NCBI GenBank assembly: GCA_937864085.1
Contig: CALMIH010000169.1
Location: 1-21,378 of the forward strand
Reading direction: 5' to 3'
Length of the DNA: 21,378 nucleotides
DNA from: an uncultured Chloroflexota bacterium
GTDB taxonomy: Bacteria > Chloroflexota > Limnocylindria > Limnocylindrales > Limnocylindraceae
Below the pieces are notes generated by a model. It was not told the origin of the DNA, did not search any database, and saw only the letters and a list, made by a program, of their open reading frames with translations. How positions within the stretch are numbered: position 1 is the stretch's first letter; the number at the start of each line of letters is the position of its first letter. The position numbers and the translations under genes were made by a program. This document shows positions 6,753 through 14,866 of the stretch, piece by piece.

Positions 6753-8389
6753 ACGGCGCACCCGGCCCAGGCGTAGCCGCTGGTGCGGTTCGCATCTTTG
6801 ACACCACGTTGCGTGATGGTGAACAGGCGCCAGGCGCCGGACTCACCGTTGCGGAGAAGCTGGAGGTTGCACGGCAGCTCGCCAAGCTGAAGGTGGACGT
6901 CATTGAGGCCGGCTTCCCCGCCGCCTCGGAGGGCGACTTTGAGGCGGTGCGCCAGATCGCCGAGTCAACCAAAGGGATCGGCATTGCGGCGCTCGCGCGC
7001 TGCAAGGATGGCGACCCACAGCGTGCCATTGATGCGATCAAGGTCTCCGATCGACCACATCTACATCTCTTCATTGCAACGTCAGACATTCACCTGACGC
7101 ATAAGCTGCGCACCACACGTGAGGCAGCGCTCGCCGAGGCGGTGAAGTGGGTGAAGTACGCGCGCGAGCGACTCGGTCGCGACGCCGAGGTGGAGTTCTC
7201 CGCCGAAGATGCGAGCCGCACCGATCACGAATATCTGCTGCAGGTGTATGAGGCGGTGGTTGGCGCTGGTGCCTCCACGGTCAACATCCCAGACACCGTT
7301 GGCTACGCCATTCCAACTGAGTACGCCGCGCTCACCAAGCGCGTCGTTGATCTTGTTGGACGTGACGCCACCGTGAGTGTCCACTGCCACAACGACCTCG
7401 GCCTCGCCACGGCGAACACGCTCGCCGCTGTGCAGGCGGGGGCGCGCCAGGTTGAAGTCACGATCAACGGACTCGGCGAGCGCGCGGGCAACGCCTCGTT
7501 GGAAGAGGTGGTGATGGCGCTGCGCACGCGACCGGGCCAGTTTGAATCGCACGACATCCGCGTCCAGACGGAGCAGCTCACTGCCGCAAGTCGGCTCGTC
7601 AGCTACCTCACCGGCTTTGCGGTACAGCCGAACAAGGCGATCGTTGGCGCGAATGCCTTCGCGCACGAGTCGGGGATTCATCAGGACGGCGTCCTCAAGA
7701 ATCCGCTCACCTACGAGATCATGACGCCGCAGTCGGTTGGACTGCTCGGATCATCACTGACGATCGGGAAGCTCTCCGGTCGACGTGGCCTTCAGGCGAA
7801 GCTCACCCAGCTCGGGCACGACCTCACTGGCGAAGCGCTCGACGCGCTCTACCGCGAAGCGATCGCGCTCGCCGACATCAAGAAGGAGCTCACCGACGCA
7901 GATCTTCTGGCGCTCGTTGATAAGCGCGCCGCCACTGGCAGCGCCGCAACGATTGAGCTCGTTGACTGGAGCGTAGAAAGCTCTCACGGTGGCGGCTCTT
8001 CCGGCCGCGTGGAGGTGCGGGTTAATGGTAAGGAGCAGAAGGCGGAGGCAACCGGAAACGGCCCGGTCGATGCGCTCTATGAGGCGATTGACCTTGCGAT
8101 TGAGCCAACGCTCGGCTGGCGACCGAACCTCGCCGAATACGAGATTCGTGCAGTCTCCGAAGGGGAGGATGCACAGGGTCAGGTCTCCGTGAAGTGCCGC
8201 CGCTCCTCTGATATGGACGCGGAGGGGAAGCCACTTCCAGAGACGCGCATCGTCAGCGGTCAGGGGCTCAGCACGAACATTATTGACGCCTCACTCGTGG
8301 CCTACATCACCGCAGCGAATAAGTTGGCGGCGATTGAGTCTGGCGCGGCGAGCGCACCGACGAAGGGATCGCGCGAGGCGATGCAGTGA
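6749..8389 (+). CDS. leuA: 2-isopropylmalate synthase
   Basis: This 546-residue enzyme condenses acetyl-CoA with 2-ketoisovalerate, the first committed step to leucine. The TIM-barrel domain has DTTLRDGEQAPG (18-29) and the metal-binding HCHNDLGLATAN (212-223), with GLGERAGNASLEEV (241-254) and HESGIHQDG (306-314). The C-terminal allosteric LeuA-dimer domain (about 398-530) is present and contains SGQGLSTNIIDAS, so leucine feedback is expected. The start is GTG overlapping the ilvC stop (GTGA). The paralogous cimA lies two genes downstream; the canonical AGFP(A/V) segment (54-58) and the order relative to leuB support LeuA here. Confidence 0.95.
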   Translation: MNGAPGPGVAAGAVRIFDTTLRDGEQAPGAGLTVAEKLEVARQLAKLKVDVIEAGFPAASEGDFEAVRQIAESTKGIGIAALARCKDGDPQRAIDAIKVSDRPHLHLFIATSDIHLTHKLRTTREAALAEAVKWVKYARERLGRDAEVEFSAEDASRTDHEYLLQVYEAVVGAGASTVNIPDTVGYAIPTEYAALTKRVVDLVGRDATVSVHCHNDLGLATANTLAAVQAGARQVEVTINGLGERAGNASLEEVVMALRTRPGQFESHDIRVQTEQLTAASRLVSYLTGFAVQPNKAIVGANAFAHESGIHQDGVLKNPLTYEIMTPQSVGLLGSSLTIGKLSGRRGLQAKLTQLGHDLTGEALDALYREAIALADIKKELTDADLLALVDKRAATGSAATIELVDWSVESSHGGGSSGRVEVRVNGKEQKAEATGNGPVDALYEAIDLAIEPTLGWRPNLAEYEIRAVSEGEDAQGQVSVKCRRSSDMDAEGKPLPETRIVSGQGLSTNIIDASLVAYITAANKLAAIESGAASAPTKGSREAMQ

Positions 8390-9576
8390 GCTCCATAACG
8401 GAGAGTGCCGCGCTCCCGCTGCAGGCGCGGAGCGGCGCGTATGACCACCGTGTTGTTGGCATTCCTGGCGACGGTGTTGGTCCAGATGTGGTCGCTTCGG
8501 CACGACGCGTCCTTGACGCGGCGGGGAGCCGCTTCGGCTTCACCATTGAGTGGCTTGAGATCGCCGCTGGAGGCTGTGCGATTGACGCGCACGGCGTGGC
8601 GATTCGCGAAGAGGATCTGCAGGTTGCCGATACGGCGGACGCACTCCTCCTTGGCGCCGTTGGTGGACCGAAGTGGGATAACCCGAACGCAAGCGTTCGA
8701 CCGGAGCAGGCGCTCTTCGCACTCCGCACGCGCTACGAACTTTTCGCCAACCTCCGTCCCGTTACCATCCTCCCGGAACTTTATGACGCGTCCCCACTCA
8801 AGTCGGAGCGACTCGTTGGTGTAGACCTGATGATGGTGCGCGAGCTGACCGGTGGTCTCTACTTCGGTAAGCCGTCCGGAGAAGAGGTGACGCCGAGCGG
8901 TCGCCGCGCCGTGGATACGCTTCCGTATCACGAAGATGAGATCCGCCGCATCGCCGTGGTCGCCTTTGAACTTGCGCGCAAGCGCAGCAAGCGACTCGCA
9001 TCCATTGATAAGGCGAACGTTCTTGCCACCAGCCGACTCTGGCGCAAGGTGGTGACCGAGGTTGGCGCCGAGTATCCCGACGTGAAGTTGGAGCACCGCT
9101 TGGTTGACTCCACGGCGATGCTCCTCGCCACCTGGCCAGCAACGCTCGATGTGATCGTCACGGAGAACCTCTTCGGCGACATCCTCTCTGACGAGGCGGC
9201 CGTCTTGGCTGGTTCGCTCGGTATGCTCCCTTCGGCGTCACTCGGCACGAAGCGCACCACGCACGGCACCTTCGGCCTCTATGAGCCGATCCACGGATCA
9301 GCACCAGACATTGCGGGGAAGAATCTGGCGAATCCGATCGGCACGATCCTCTCCGGCGCAATGATGTTGCGCGAGTCGCTCGGCCACGCAGACGCCGCAC
9401 TCGCGGTGGAAGGGGCGGTCGCCGCCGCGGTGCGCGCGGGCGCGCGCACGGCTGATCTTGCGGGCGGCGCAGATGCCGCAGCACTGAAGTCGGCGGGACT
9501 CACCCTGGTAGGAACGCGCGAGGCCACAGATCTGATCGTTGAGCAGGTGCTGAACGCGAAGGGTGGCGCGGCATGA
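8386..9576 (+). CDS. leuB: 3-isopropylmalate dehydrogenase
   Basis: This 396-residue NAD-dependent decarboxylating dehydrogenase acts on 3-isopropylmalate and, in the citramalate route, probably on methylmalate. Motifs seen: IPGDGVGPDV (26-35), substrate arginines in the RPEQALFALRTRYELFANLRP segment (105-125) and R152 (MVRELTGGLYFG), catalytic K209 in SIDKANVL, metal-binding aspartates D241, D265 and D269 (GDILSDEAAVLAGSLGMLPS), and HGSAPDIAGK (303-312). It is about 20 residues longer at the N-terminus and somewhat longer at the C-terminus than typical. The GTG start overlaps the leuA TGA by four bases; an internal start is possible. Confidence 0.96.
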   Translation: MSSITESAALPLQARSGAYDHRVVGIPGDGVGPDVVASARRVLDAAGSRFGFTIEWLEIAAGGCAIDAHGVAIREEDLQVADTADALLLGAVGGPKWDNPNASVRPEQALFALRTRYELFANLRPVTILPELYDASPLKSERLVGVDLMMVRELTGGLYFGKPSGEEVTPSGRRAVDTLPYHEDEIRRIAVVAFELARKRSKRLASIDKANVLATSRLWRKVVTEVGAEYPDVKLEHRLVDSTAMLLATWPATLDVIVTENLFGDILSDEAAVLAGSLGMLPSASLGTKRTTHGTFGLYEPIHGSAPDIAGKNLANPIGTILSGAMMLRESLGHADAALAVEGAVAAAVRAGARTADLAGGADAAALKSAGLTLVGTREATDLIVEQVLNAKGGAA

Positions 9577-11225
9577 GTGGCTCGATGAGCGGCGAGAAGG
9601 AGCCAGTCCTTCTCTATGACACAACGCTCCGCGACGGCGCGCAGCGCGAAGGCCTCGTCCTCTCACTGCAAGACAAGCTGCGCATCGCCCGCGCGCTCGA
9701 TGAGTTCGGCATGCCAGCGATTGAGGGTGGCTGGCCAGGGTCGAACCCGAAGGACATTGAGTTCTTCGCGGCGGCGAAGAAGATTCGCTGGGAGCGCGCC
9801 AAGCTCGCCGCCTTTGGCAGCACGCGCCACAAGTCAAACCGACCAGAGGCCGACCCGAACCTGAACGCGCTCCTGGACGCTGAGACGCCGATCGTCACCA
9901 TCTTCGGGAAGAGCTGGACGCTCCATGTTGATGAGGTGATTGAGGCGACGCGCGCGGAGAACCTCGCCATGATCGCGGAGAGCGTTGGCTACATTGCCGA
10001 GCGCGGCCGTGAGCTGGTCTATGACGCCGAGCACTTCTTCGATGGCTATGAGGCCGATTCCGCCTATGCACTAGATACGCTGCGTGCCGCGCGCGACGCT
10101 GGCGCCTCCACCCTGGTCCTTTGTGACACGAACGGCGGCACGTTGACCAACCGGATGAGCGAGATCGTTCGCTCTGCACGCGCCACGCTGGCCGCCGACA
10201 AGGGGGCTCGCGAGGTGGTCTGGGGGATTCACTCGCATAACGACGCAGAACTCGCCGTGGCGAATGCGCTCGCGGCGGTGGATGCTGGCGTCCGTCACGT
10301 TCAGGCCACGATCAATGGCTACGGTGAACGCGCAGGGAACGCCAACATGGTTTCGCTGATGGCGAACCTCGCCCTCAAGAGTGAGCACAAGGTTGCGGGG
10401 GCCGACCGTCTCGCCGATCTCTCTACGCTTTCGCATGAAGTTGCGGAGATCGCCAACCTTGCGCCAGACGATCACCAGCCGTATGTGGGCCGCTCCGCTT
10501 TTGCTCATAAAGGCGGCGTACACGGCGCCGCGCAGGTGAAGACGCCACGCGCCTATCAGCACATTGATCCGGCGCTCGTAGGCAATCGTGGTCGCCTGGT
10601 TGTCTCAGAGCTCGGCGGGAAGGCGAACACGGGGAGCCGCGCCGCAGAGCTCGGCGTTGAGCTTGCAAACTCCGGACTTGATTCAAAAACCCTCTCAGCA
10701 CTGGTGAAAGAGTTGGAGGCGGGCGGCGCGAGTTACGAAGGGGCTGAGGCGTCGTTTGAGCTCCTTGTTGAGCGCCATAAGCCGGACTACGCCGCGCCGT
10801 TCAAGATCATGGATTTCACCGTCATCGTGGAGCAGCGCGAGGCGGCTGAACCGCGTGCGCAGGCAACGGTGCGCGTCCAGGTGAGCGGTGAAGATCTACA
10901 CACCGCATCTGATGGGAACGGCCCAGTGAACGCGCTTGATCGTGCGCTGCGGAAGGGGCTCGGCGCCTTCTATCCACAGTTGGACGCGGTACACCTTGTT
11001 GACTACAAGGTGCGCATCCTTGATGGCGGCTCTGCCACCGGCGCCAAGACGCGCGTGGTGATTGAGTCGGTTGCTGGCGGTGAGGCCTGGTCAACGATGG
11101 GGGTCGGTGAGAATATCATCTCCGCATCGGCACTCGCCCTCGCTGATTCGCTGGAGTACGCGCTACTAAAGAGTGGTGGGTCCGTGGAGCGACGCTCCGA
11201 GCGCAACGTTCCAAAGGAGCGTTGA
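9573..11225 (+). CDS. cimA: (R)-citramalate synthase, CimA type
   Basis: This 550-residue LeuA-family enzyme is predicted to condense acetyl-CoA with pyruvate to citramalate, starting threonine-independent isoleucine synthesis. The hallmarks of the CimA branch are DTTLRDGAQREG (16-27), EGGWPGSNPKD (51-61) and VYDAEHFFDGY (149-159). Metal-binding HSHND lies at 220-224 and GERAGNANMVSL follows. A C-terminal LeuA-dimer domain (about 400-535, ending in VGENIISASALALADS) suggests isoleucine feedback. It starts by an ATGA overlap with leuB. Its product would be processed by the LeuCD and LeuB encoded here, then feed IlvB/N, IlvC and IlvD. Confidence 0.92.
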   Translation: MSGSMSGEKEPVLLYDTTLRDGAQREGLVLSLQDKLRIARALDEFGMPAIEGGWPGSNPKDIEFFAAAKKIRWERAKLAAFGSTRHKSNRPEADPNLNALLDAETPIVTIFGKSWTLHVDEVIEATRAENLAMIAESVGYIAERGRELVYDAEHFFDGYEADSAYALDTLRAARDAGASTLVLCDTNGGTLTNRMSEIVRSARATLAADKGAREVVWGIHSHNDAELAVANALAAVDAGVRHVQATINGYGERAGNANMVSLMANLALKSEHKVAGADRLADLSTLSHEVAEIANLAPDDHQPYVGRSAFAHKGGVHGAAQVKTPRAYQHIDPALVGNRGRLVVSELGGKANTGSRAAELGVELANSGLDSKTLSALVKELEAGGASYEGAEASFELLVERHKPDYAAPFKIMDFTVIVEQREAAEPRAQATVRVQVSGEDLHTASDGNGPVNALDRALRKGLGAFYPQLDAVHLVDYKVRILDGGSATGAKTRVVIESVAGGEAWSTMGVGENIISASALALADSLEYALLKSGGSVERRSERNVPKER

Positions 11226-12070
11226 TGAGCGGCACGACGCGCATCGCCTACTCGGGTGAGCCTGGCGCATTCGCGGAAGATGCACTGATCGCCTTCTTCG
11301 GCGCAGAGGCGGAGCGCCTCGCGGTTGGCTCATTCGCCGATGTCCGCGCCGCACTCCTTGATGGCCGCGCGCAGTTCGGCGTCCTCCCGATTGAGAACTT
11401 GGTGAACGGCACCGTGCGCGAGACGCTCGACCTCGTGCGTGACGGCGCACTGGAGATCGTGGGGGAGTCGGTGGTGCCAGTGAACCTCGTCCTCGCCGCA
11501 CTCCCTGGCGTTGGCCTGGATGACATCACGCGCGTCTATAGCCATGCGCAGGCACTGGCGCAGTCCGAGCCGTTCTTGCGCACGAGAAACTGGCAGTTAC
11601 TCAGCACCTACAACACCGCTGGCGCCGGCGCGGCGATTCGTGATCGTAATGAGCGCGATGCCGCCGCCGTCCTTTCGCCGCGCGCCGCAACGCTGCATGG
11701 ACTCGTGGAGCTGGCGAGCGGCATTGAGAAGGACCCAGGCAATCGCACCCGCTTCTGGGTGCTGCGCTCAACCGCAAACGGCGCAGAGATCAGCGCGCGC
11801 AGCGGCGCGCCACGGACAACCCTCCTTGTTGGCGTGCGCAATGAGCCAGGGACACTCCTCGCCGTGCTGCAGCGGATCGCGGCGGCGGGGGTGAATATGA
11901 GCAAGCTGGAGTCGCGGCCGAGCCAGGGGGGCGACTGGGAGTACGTCTTCTGGATGGACCTTGACGCGGGCGCACACGACGCGGCGCTGCAGGGGGTGAT
12001 GAAGGAGCTCACCGCCGTGACCAGCGAACTGCGCATCCTCGGCAGCTACCCGCGCGGCGCCGCACTCTAA
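11225..12070 (+). CDS. pheA: Prephenate dehydratase
   Basis: This 281-residue protein converts prephenate to phenylpyruvate on the way to phenylalanine. The catalytic domain (1-183) has YSGEPGAFAEDA (9-20), LPIENLVNGTV (54-64) and the catalytic T175-R-F motif in NRTRFWVL. The ACT regulatory domain (about 197-275) contains the ESRP effector motif (229-232); the usual GAL(V) segment reads GTLL (209-212), so phenylalanine feedback is likely. There is no chorismate mutase domain. The ATG at 11225 shares its A with the cimA TGA (TGATG); a TTG at 11222 is a less likely start. It is the last gene of the ilv-leu operon, and no strong terminator follows. Confidence 0.94.
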   Translation: MSGTTRIAYSGEPGAFAEDALIAFFGAEAERLAVGSFADVRAALLDGRAQFGVLPIENLVNGTVRETLDLVRDGALEIVGESVVPVNLVLAALPGVGLDDITRVYSHAQALAQSEPFLRTRNWQLLSTYNTAGAGAAIRDRNERDAAAVLSPRAATLHGLVELASGIEKDPGNRTRFWVLRSTANGAEISARSGAPRTTLLVGVRNEPGTLLAVLQRIAAAGVNMSKLESRPSQGGDWEYVFWMDLDAGAHDAALQGVMKELTAVTSELRILGSYPRGAAL

Positions 12071-12097
12071 GCGGCGCACCACTCTAAGTGGCTCACC
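12064..12097 (+). repeat. Imperfect 17-bp tandem repeat at the end of pheA
   Basis: Two adjacent 17-base copies start with ACTCTAAG at 12064 and 12081 and differ at two positions. The first contains the pheA stop codon. The second copy can fold into a small 5-bp hairpin (CCACT/AGTGG). It looks like a local duplication and is too weak to call a terminator. Confidence 0.6.
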
Positions 12098-12122
12098 ACC
12101 CAGGGCGGCAGCGGCACTCGGC

Positions 12123-12128
12123 TAGACT
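12123..12128 (+). promoter_or_regulatory. -10 element of the aldehyde dehydrogenase gene
   Basis: TAGACT ends exactly six bases before the ATG at 12135, the spacing seen for other leaderless genes here. That ATG is in frame with the dehydrogenase but is followed three codons later by TAG (12144-12146). Confidence 0.6.
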
Positions 12129-12152
12129 CGGATCATGAAGGCGTAGAAGATC

Positions 12153-13571
12153 TTGATCGCCGGCTCCTGGGAGGAGTCGCCGCAGCCGCATGAGATCCGC
12201 TCACCATATGACGGCCACGTGGTGGGGAGCACCTTTTTGGCGAGCGCTGAACAGATGGAGCGTGCCGTGGTTGGTGCGCAGGCGGGATTTGAGCGGATGC
12301 GCGCGCTCGGCGCCTGGGAGCGCGCCGACATTTTGCGCAAGACTGCTGCAGGAATTAGCACGCGCAGGGACGAGCTCGCCGCGCTCCTCTCCGCCGAAGC
12401 GGGGAAGCCAATCCGCGACGCGCGCGCAGAGATCGATCGCGGCGCACTGACCTTCCGCCTTGCCGCTGAAGAGGCGGAGCGGATGATCGGCGAGACGATC
12501 CCACTCGACCTTGCGCCATCGAGCAAGGGGCGCCTCGGCATCACGCGCCGCTTCCCCGTTGGTCCGGTGCTTGGCATCAGCCCCTTCAACTTCCCGCTGA
12601 ATCTCGCCGCACATAAGGTGGCGCCAGCGATCGCCGCCGGCTGCAGCATCGTCTTGAAGCCGCCATCAGCCGATCCTCTGATCATGCTGAAGGTGGCGGA
12701 GATCATGACCCAGGCCGGCCTCCCAGAGGGGGCGCTGAGCGTCATCCCAACCGCGCGCGACGTTGCCGACAAGCTGATTGACGACGAGCGCTTCCGACTC
12801 CTCTCATTCACGGGCTCACCCGTCATCGGCTGGAAGATGAAGGCGCGCGCAGGGAAGCGCCGCGTCCTCCTTGAGCTCGGCGGAAACGCCGCCTGCATCG
12901 TGGATGCCACAGCGAACCTTGACTGGGCGGTGAAGCGCTCACTCGTCGGCGCCTTCGCCTACGCCGGGCAGGTCTGCATCAGCGTGCAGCGCATCTTCCT
13001 CCACGAGTCAATCGCGGATGAGTTCGAGAAGCGTTTCGTTGCTGGCGCCGCACAACTGAAGGTCGGCGACCCAGCCGATGAGGGGACCGACGTTGGCCCG
13101 CTCATTGATGACGGCGCGGCGAAGCGCACGCAGGAGTGGATCGCCGAGGCGGTCGCCGCGGGGGCGCGCGTCCTAGCGGGCGGTGCGCCAGTGAAAGCGG
13201 GCGAACCCCGACTCTTCGCGCCAACCATCCTCACCAACGTGCCACGTAGCGCGCGCATCTGCAGCGATGAGGCCTTTGCGCCAGTCGTGATCCTTGAGCG
13301 CTACAGCGACTTCTCCAAGGTGATCGCATCAGTGAACGAGAGCCGCTTCGGTCTGCAGTGCGGACTCTTCAGTAACGACCTCGCGCATGTCCGCGCCGCG
13401 TTTGACCAACTTGAGGTTGGCGGTGTGATCGTGAATGACGTTCCTACCTATCGCATCGACAACATGCCGTACGGCGGTGTGAAGGAGTCTGGTCTCGGCC
13501 GTGAAGGGATTCGTTGGTCAATCGAAGAGATGACGGAGCTGCGCCTTCTCGTCCTCGCTGATCCGCAGTAA
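12153..13571 (+). CDS. Aldehyde dehydrogenase family protein (in-frame amber codon near the 5' end)
   Basis: This NAD(P)-dependent aldehyde dehydrogenase has 472 residues from the TTG at 12153. Catalytic features are intact: SPFNFP with N146, the ELGGN glutamate E241, the nucleophile C275 in AGQVCISVQR, and DEAFAPV. The GQVCISVQR spelling is common in lactaldehyde/GapN-like members, but the substrate cannot be read from sequence. The start is odd. A promoter-linked ATG at 12135 is in the same frame and would give MKA-stop-KILIAGSWEE, a natural N-terminus for this family if TAG were a sense codon such as TAC. Translation may reinitiate at the TTG six bases after the TAG, or the codon may be a recent mutation or an assembly error. 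The body shows no decay. Confidence 0.85.
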   Translation: MIAGSWEESPQPHEIRSPYDGHVVGSTFLASAEQMERAVVGAQAGFERMRALGAWERADILRKTAAGISTRRDELAALLSAEAGKPIRDARAEIDRGALTFRLAAEEAERMIGETIPLDLAPSSKGRLGITRRFPVGPVLGISPFNFPLNLAAHKVAPAIAAGCSIVLKPPSADPLIMLKVAEIMTQAGLPEGALSVIPTARDVADKLIDDERFRLLSFTGSPVIGWKMKARAGKRRVLLELGGNAACIVDATANLDWAVKRSLVGAFAYAGQVCISVQRIFLHESIADEFEKRFVAGAAQLKVGDPADEGTDVGPLIDDGAAKRTQEWIAEAVAAGARVLAGGAPVKAGEPRLFAPTILTNVPRSARICSDEAFAPVVILERYSDFSKVIASVNESRFGLQCGLFSNDLAHVRAAFDQLEVGGVIVNDVPTYRIDNMPYGGVKESGLGREGIRWSIEEMTELRLLVLADPQ

Positions 13572-13578
13572 CTCTTCG

Positions 13579-13947
13579 TTAGCCGGATAGTCCTTCTGGC
13601 GTTGCGGCGGCGAGTCGCTCGAGTACCTCTTCAACGTGACGCTGCGCGCGCTTCAGCCGCTTCCGCGCGTCGCGGAATTCAGCATCTTGCTCATCGTTGA
13701 GTGCACCGATGACACCCTGGATCTGCACCTCACGGTCACCGATCGGACTGAGGGCGGTCTCGGTGACCTTCGGCGCTGAAGCGGCACGACGCCCAGGAGC
13801 TGCGGCGCGGCCAAGAAGCGCGGCGATTGCGCGCACCGCTTCGACTGGCGCCTCCTCTTCGGACGCGGTGTTGCGCGGGGTGCTGAGCACAGCGTCAACT
13901 GGCGGGAGTACCACCTTGCGTCGCTTGCCCTGCTGTTCGTCGCTCAT
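13579..13947 (-). CDS. Hypothetical protein with C-terminal charged helix
   Basis: I do not recognise this 122-residue protein. Residues 1-35 are charged and low complexity, 36-75 are Ala/Pro/Arg-rich, and 75-115 form a probable long amphipathic helix rich in Glu, Arg and Lys (DEQDAEFRDARKRLKRAQRH). No membrane segment or signal peptide is visible. A strong AAGGAGGAG lies just before the ATG at 13947, in contrast to most single genes here, which supports real translation. It converges with the aldehyde dehydrogenase, stops being only a few bases apart, and is divergent from the membrane protein gene at 14048. Confidence 0.65.
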   Translation of the reverse strand: MSDEQQGKRRKVVLPPVDAVLSTPRNTASEEEAPVEAVRAIAALLGRAAAPGRRAASAPKVTETALSPIGDREVQIQGVIGALNDEQDAEFRDARKRLKRAQRHVEEVLERLAAATPEGLSG

Positions 13948-13983
13948 GCTCCTCCTTACGCCGCACGCTGGGCGGACGGCTAT

Positions 13984-14012
13984 TCTCGCCGATCTACGGC
14001 GGACTGGCGAGA
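13984..14012. repeat. Inverted repeat between divergent genes
   Basis: TCTCGCC (13984-13990) and GGCGAGA (14006-14012) are perfect inverted copies 15 bases apart, with a second nested pair CGCCG/CGGCG inside. It lies between the starts of the genes at 13947 (minus) and 14048 (plus), upstream of the 14036 promoter element. It could be an operator or simply a GC-rich stem. Confidence 0.4.
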
Positions 14013-14032
14013 TCAGGCTCGGCGTGGGTGGA

Positions 14033-14041
14033 TGTTAGGCT
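14033..14041 (+). promoter_or_regulatory. Extended -10 promoter of the membrane protein gene
   Basis: TGTTAGGCT contains TGn plus TAGGCT, ending six bases before the ATG at 14048. No Shine-Dalgarno sequence is present, so a leaderless transcript is predicted. Confidence 0.6.
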
Positions 14042-14047
14042 CGCAGT

Positions 14048-14863
14048 ATGTCTGCAGAGAGCATCGCCCGATCCCTCGCCTTCATCAACTGGGTGGTGCT
14101 CGTGGGGCTCGCGGTCGGCTCGCTGGCCGCTCTCCTCCTGATCACGCACCGTGCTGAGGCGACGCGCGGTTACCGCGGCTTCACCGTCTTCGCCGCTGGG
14201 GGATGGGCCTTCCTCGCCTGGCTCGCCGACGGGGCGCTCCCGAGCCCAGATGCCGCCGCGCCGATCCACGCCGCTGGCGCGCAGATCGATGCGCTGCGCC
14301 GCCTCCTCCTTGTTCTCGTCGCATCACTCGCCACACTCTGGATGCTGCGCATCGCGCGCGGTAGTGATGGTCGTCGCGTTGGCACATTCACTGTCGTCAC
14401 TGGTATTGCCGTCCTGATCGTTGGTGCGGTTGGCTGGGCGCCAACGCCACTGATCGCCGTCGCACTCCTCACGCAACTGCTAATCCTCTCTGCGGTGACG
14501 GGTGGCGCCTTCGCCGCGATGATCCTTGCACACTGGTATCTGGTGACGCCAAAACTTCCTGAGGCGCCACTCCTTCTCCTCAGCCGCGCACTAGGAATCG
14601 GCATCGCCGTGCAGGGTACCCTCTTCCTAATCTGGCAGCTCCTCGGACTCGGCGGACTCGGCTCCGGCTGGGACTTCTTCGCCATCCTGCGACTCACCAT
14701 CGGCCTGATCTTCCCAGCGCTCCTCACCTACGCCGGGTGGCGTACCGCGAAGGCGCGCTCTATGGAGTCTGCGACTGGGCTGCTCTACATCGACCTCGGT
14801 GCTGTTGCCACTGGGACGATCCTTGCGAGCGGCCTCTTCTTCGGTGCGGGGATCTTCGTTTAG
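14048..14863 (+). CDS. Integral membrane protein, about eight helices
   Basis: This 271-residue hydrophobic protein has probable membrane segments near 12-32, 44-61, 86-102, 112-130, 136-163, 180-200, 211-231 and 244-268. The segment 160-170 (LAHWYLVTPKL) is the most distinctive; similar HWYLV motifs occur in uncharacterised bacterial membrane proteins as far as I recall. The histidine at 162, in or next to a membrane segment, could be a haem or metal ligand, but this is speculation. It has its own leaderless-type promoter and ends four bases before the moaD-moaE fusion, so the two are probably co-transcribed. No function is assigned. Confidence 0.75.
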   Translation: MSAESIARSLAFINWVVLVGLAVGSLAALLLITHRAEATRGYRGFTVFAAGGWAFLAWLADGALPSPDAAAPIHAAGAQIDALRRLLLVLVASLATLWMLRIARGSDGRRVGTFTVVTGIAVLIVGAVGWAPTPLIAVALLTQLLILSAVTGGAFAAMILAHWYLVTPKLPEAPLLLLSRALGIGIAVQGTLFLIWQLLGLGGLGSGWDFFAILRLTIGLIFPALLTYAGWRTAKARSMESATGLLYIDLGAVATGTILASGLFFGAGIFV

Positions 14864-14866
14864 CGC

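Noticed and set aside
12122..12910. 262-codon open frame opposite the aldehyde dehydrogenase
   Set aside because: Low-complexity Ser/Arg/Ala translation opposite an enzyme with intact catalytic residues; it is a shadow frame.
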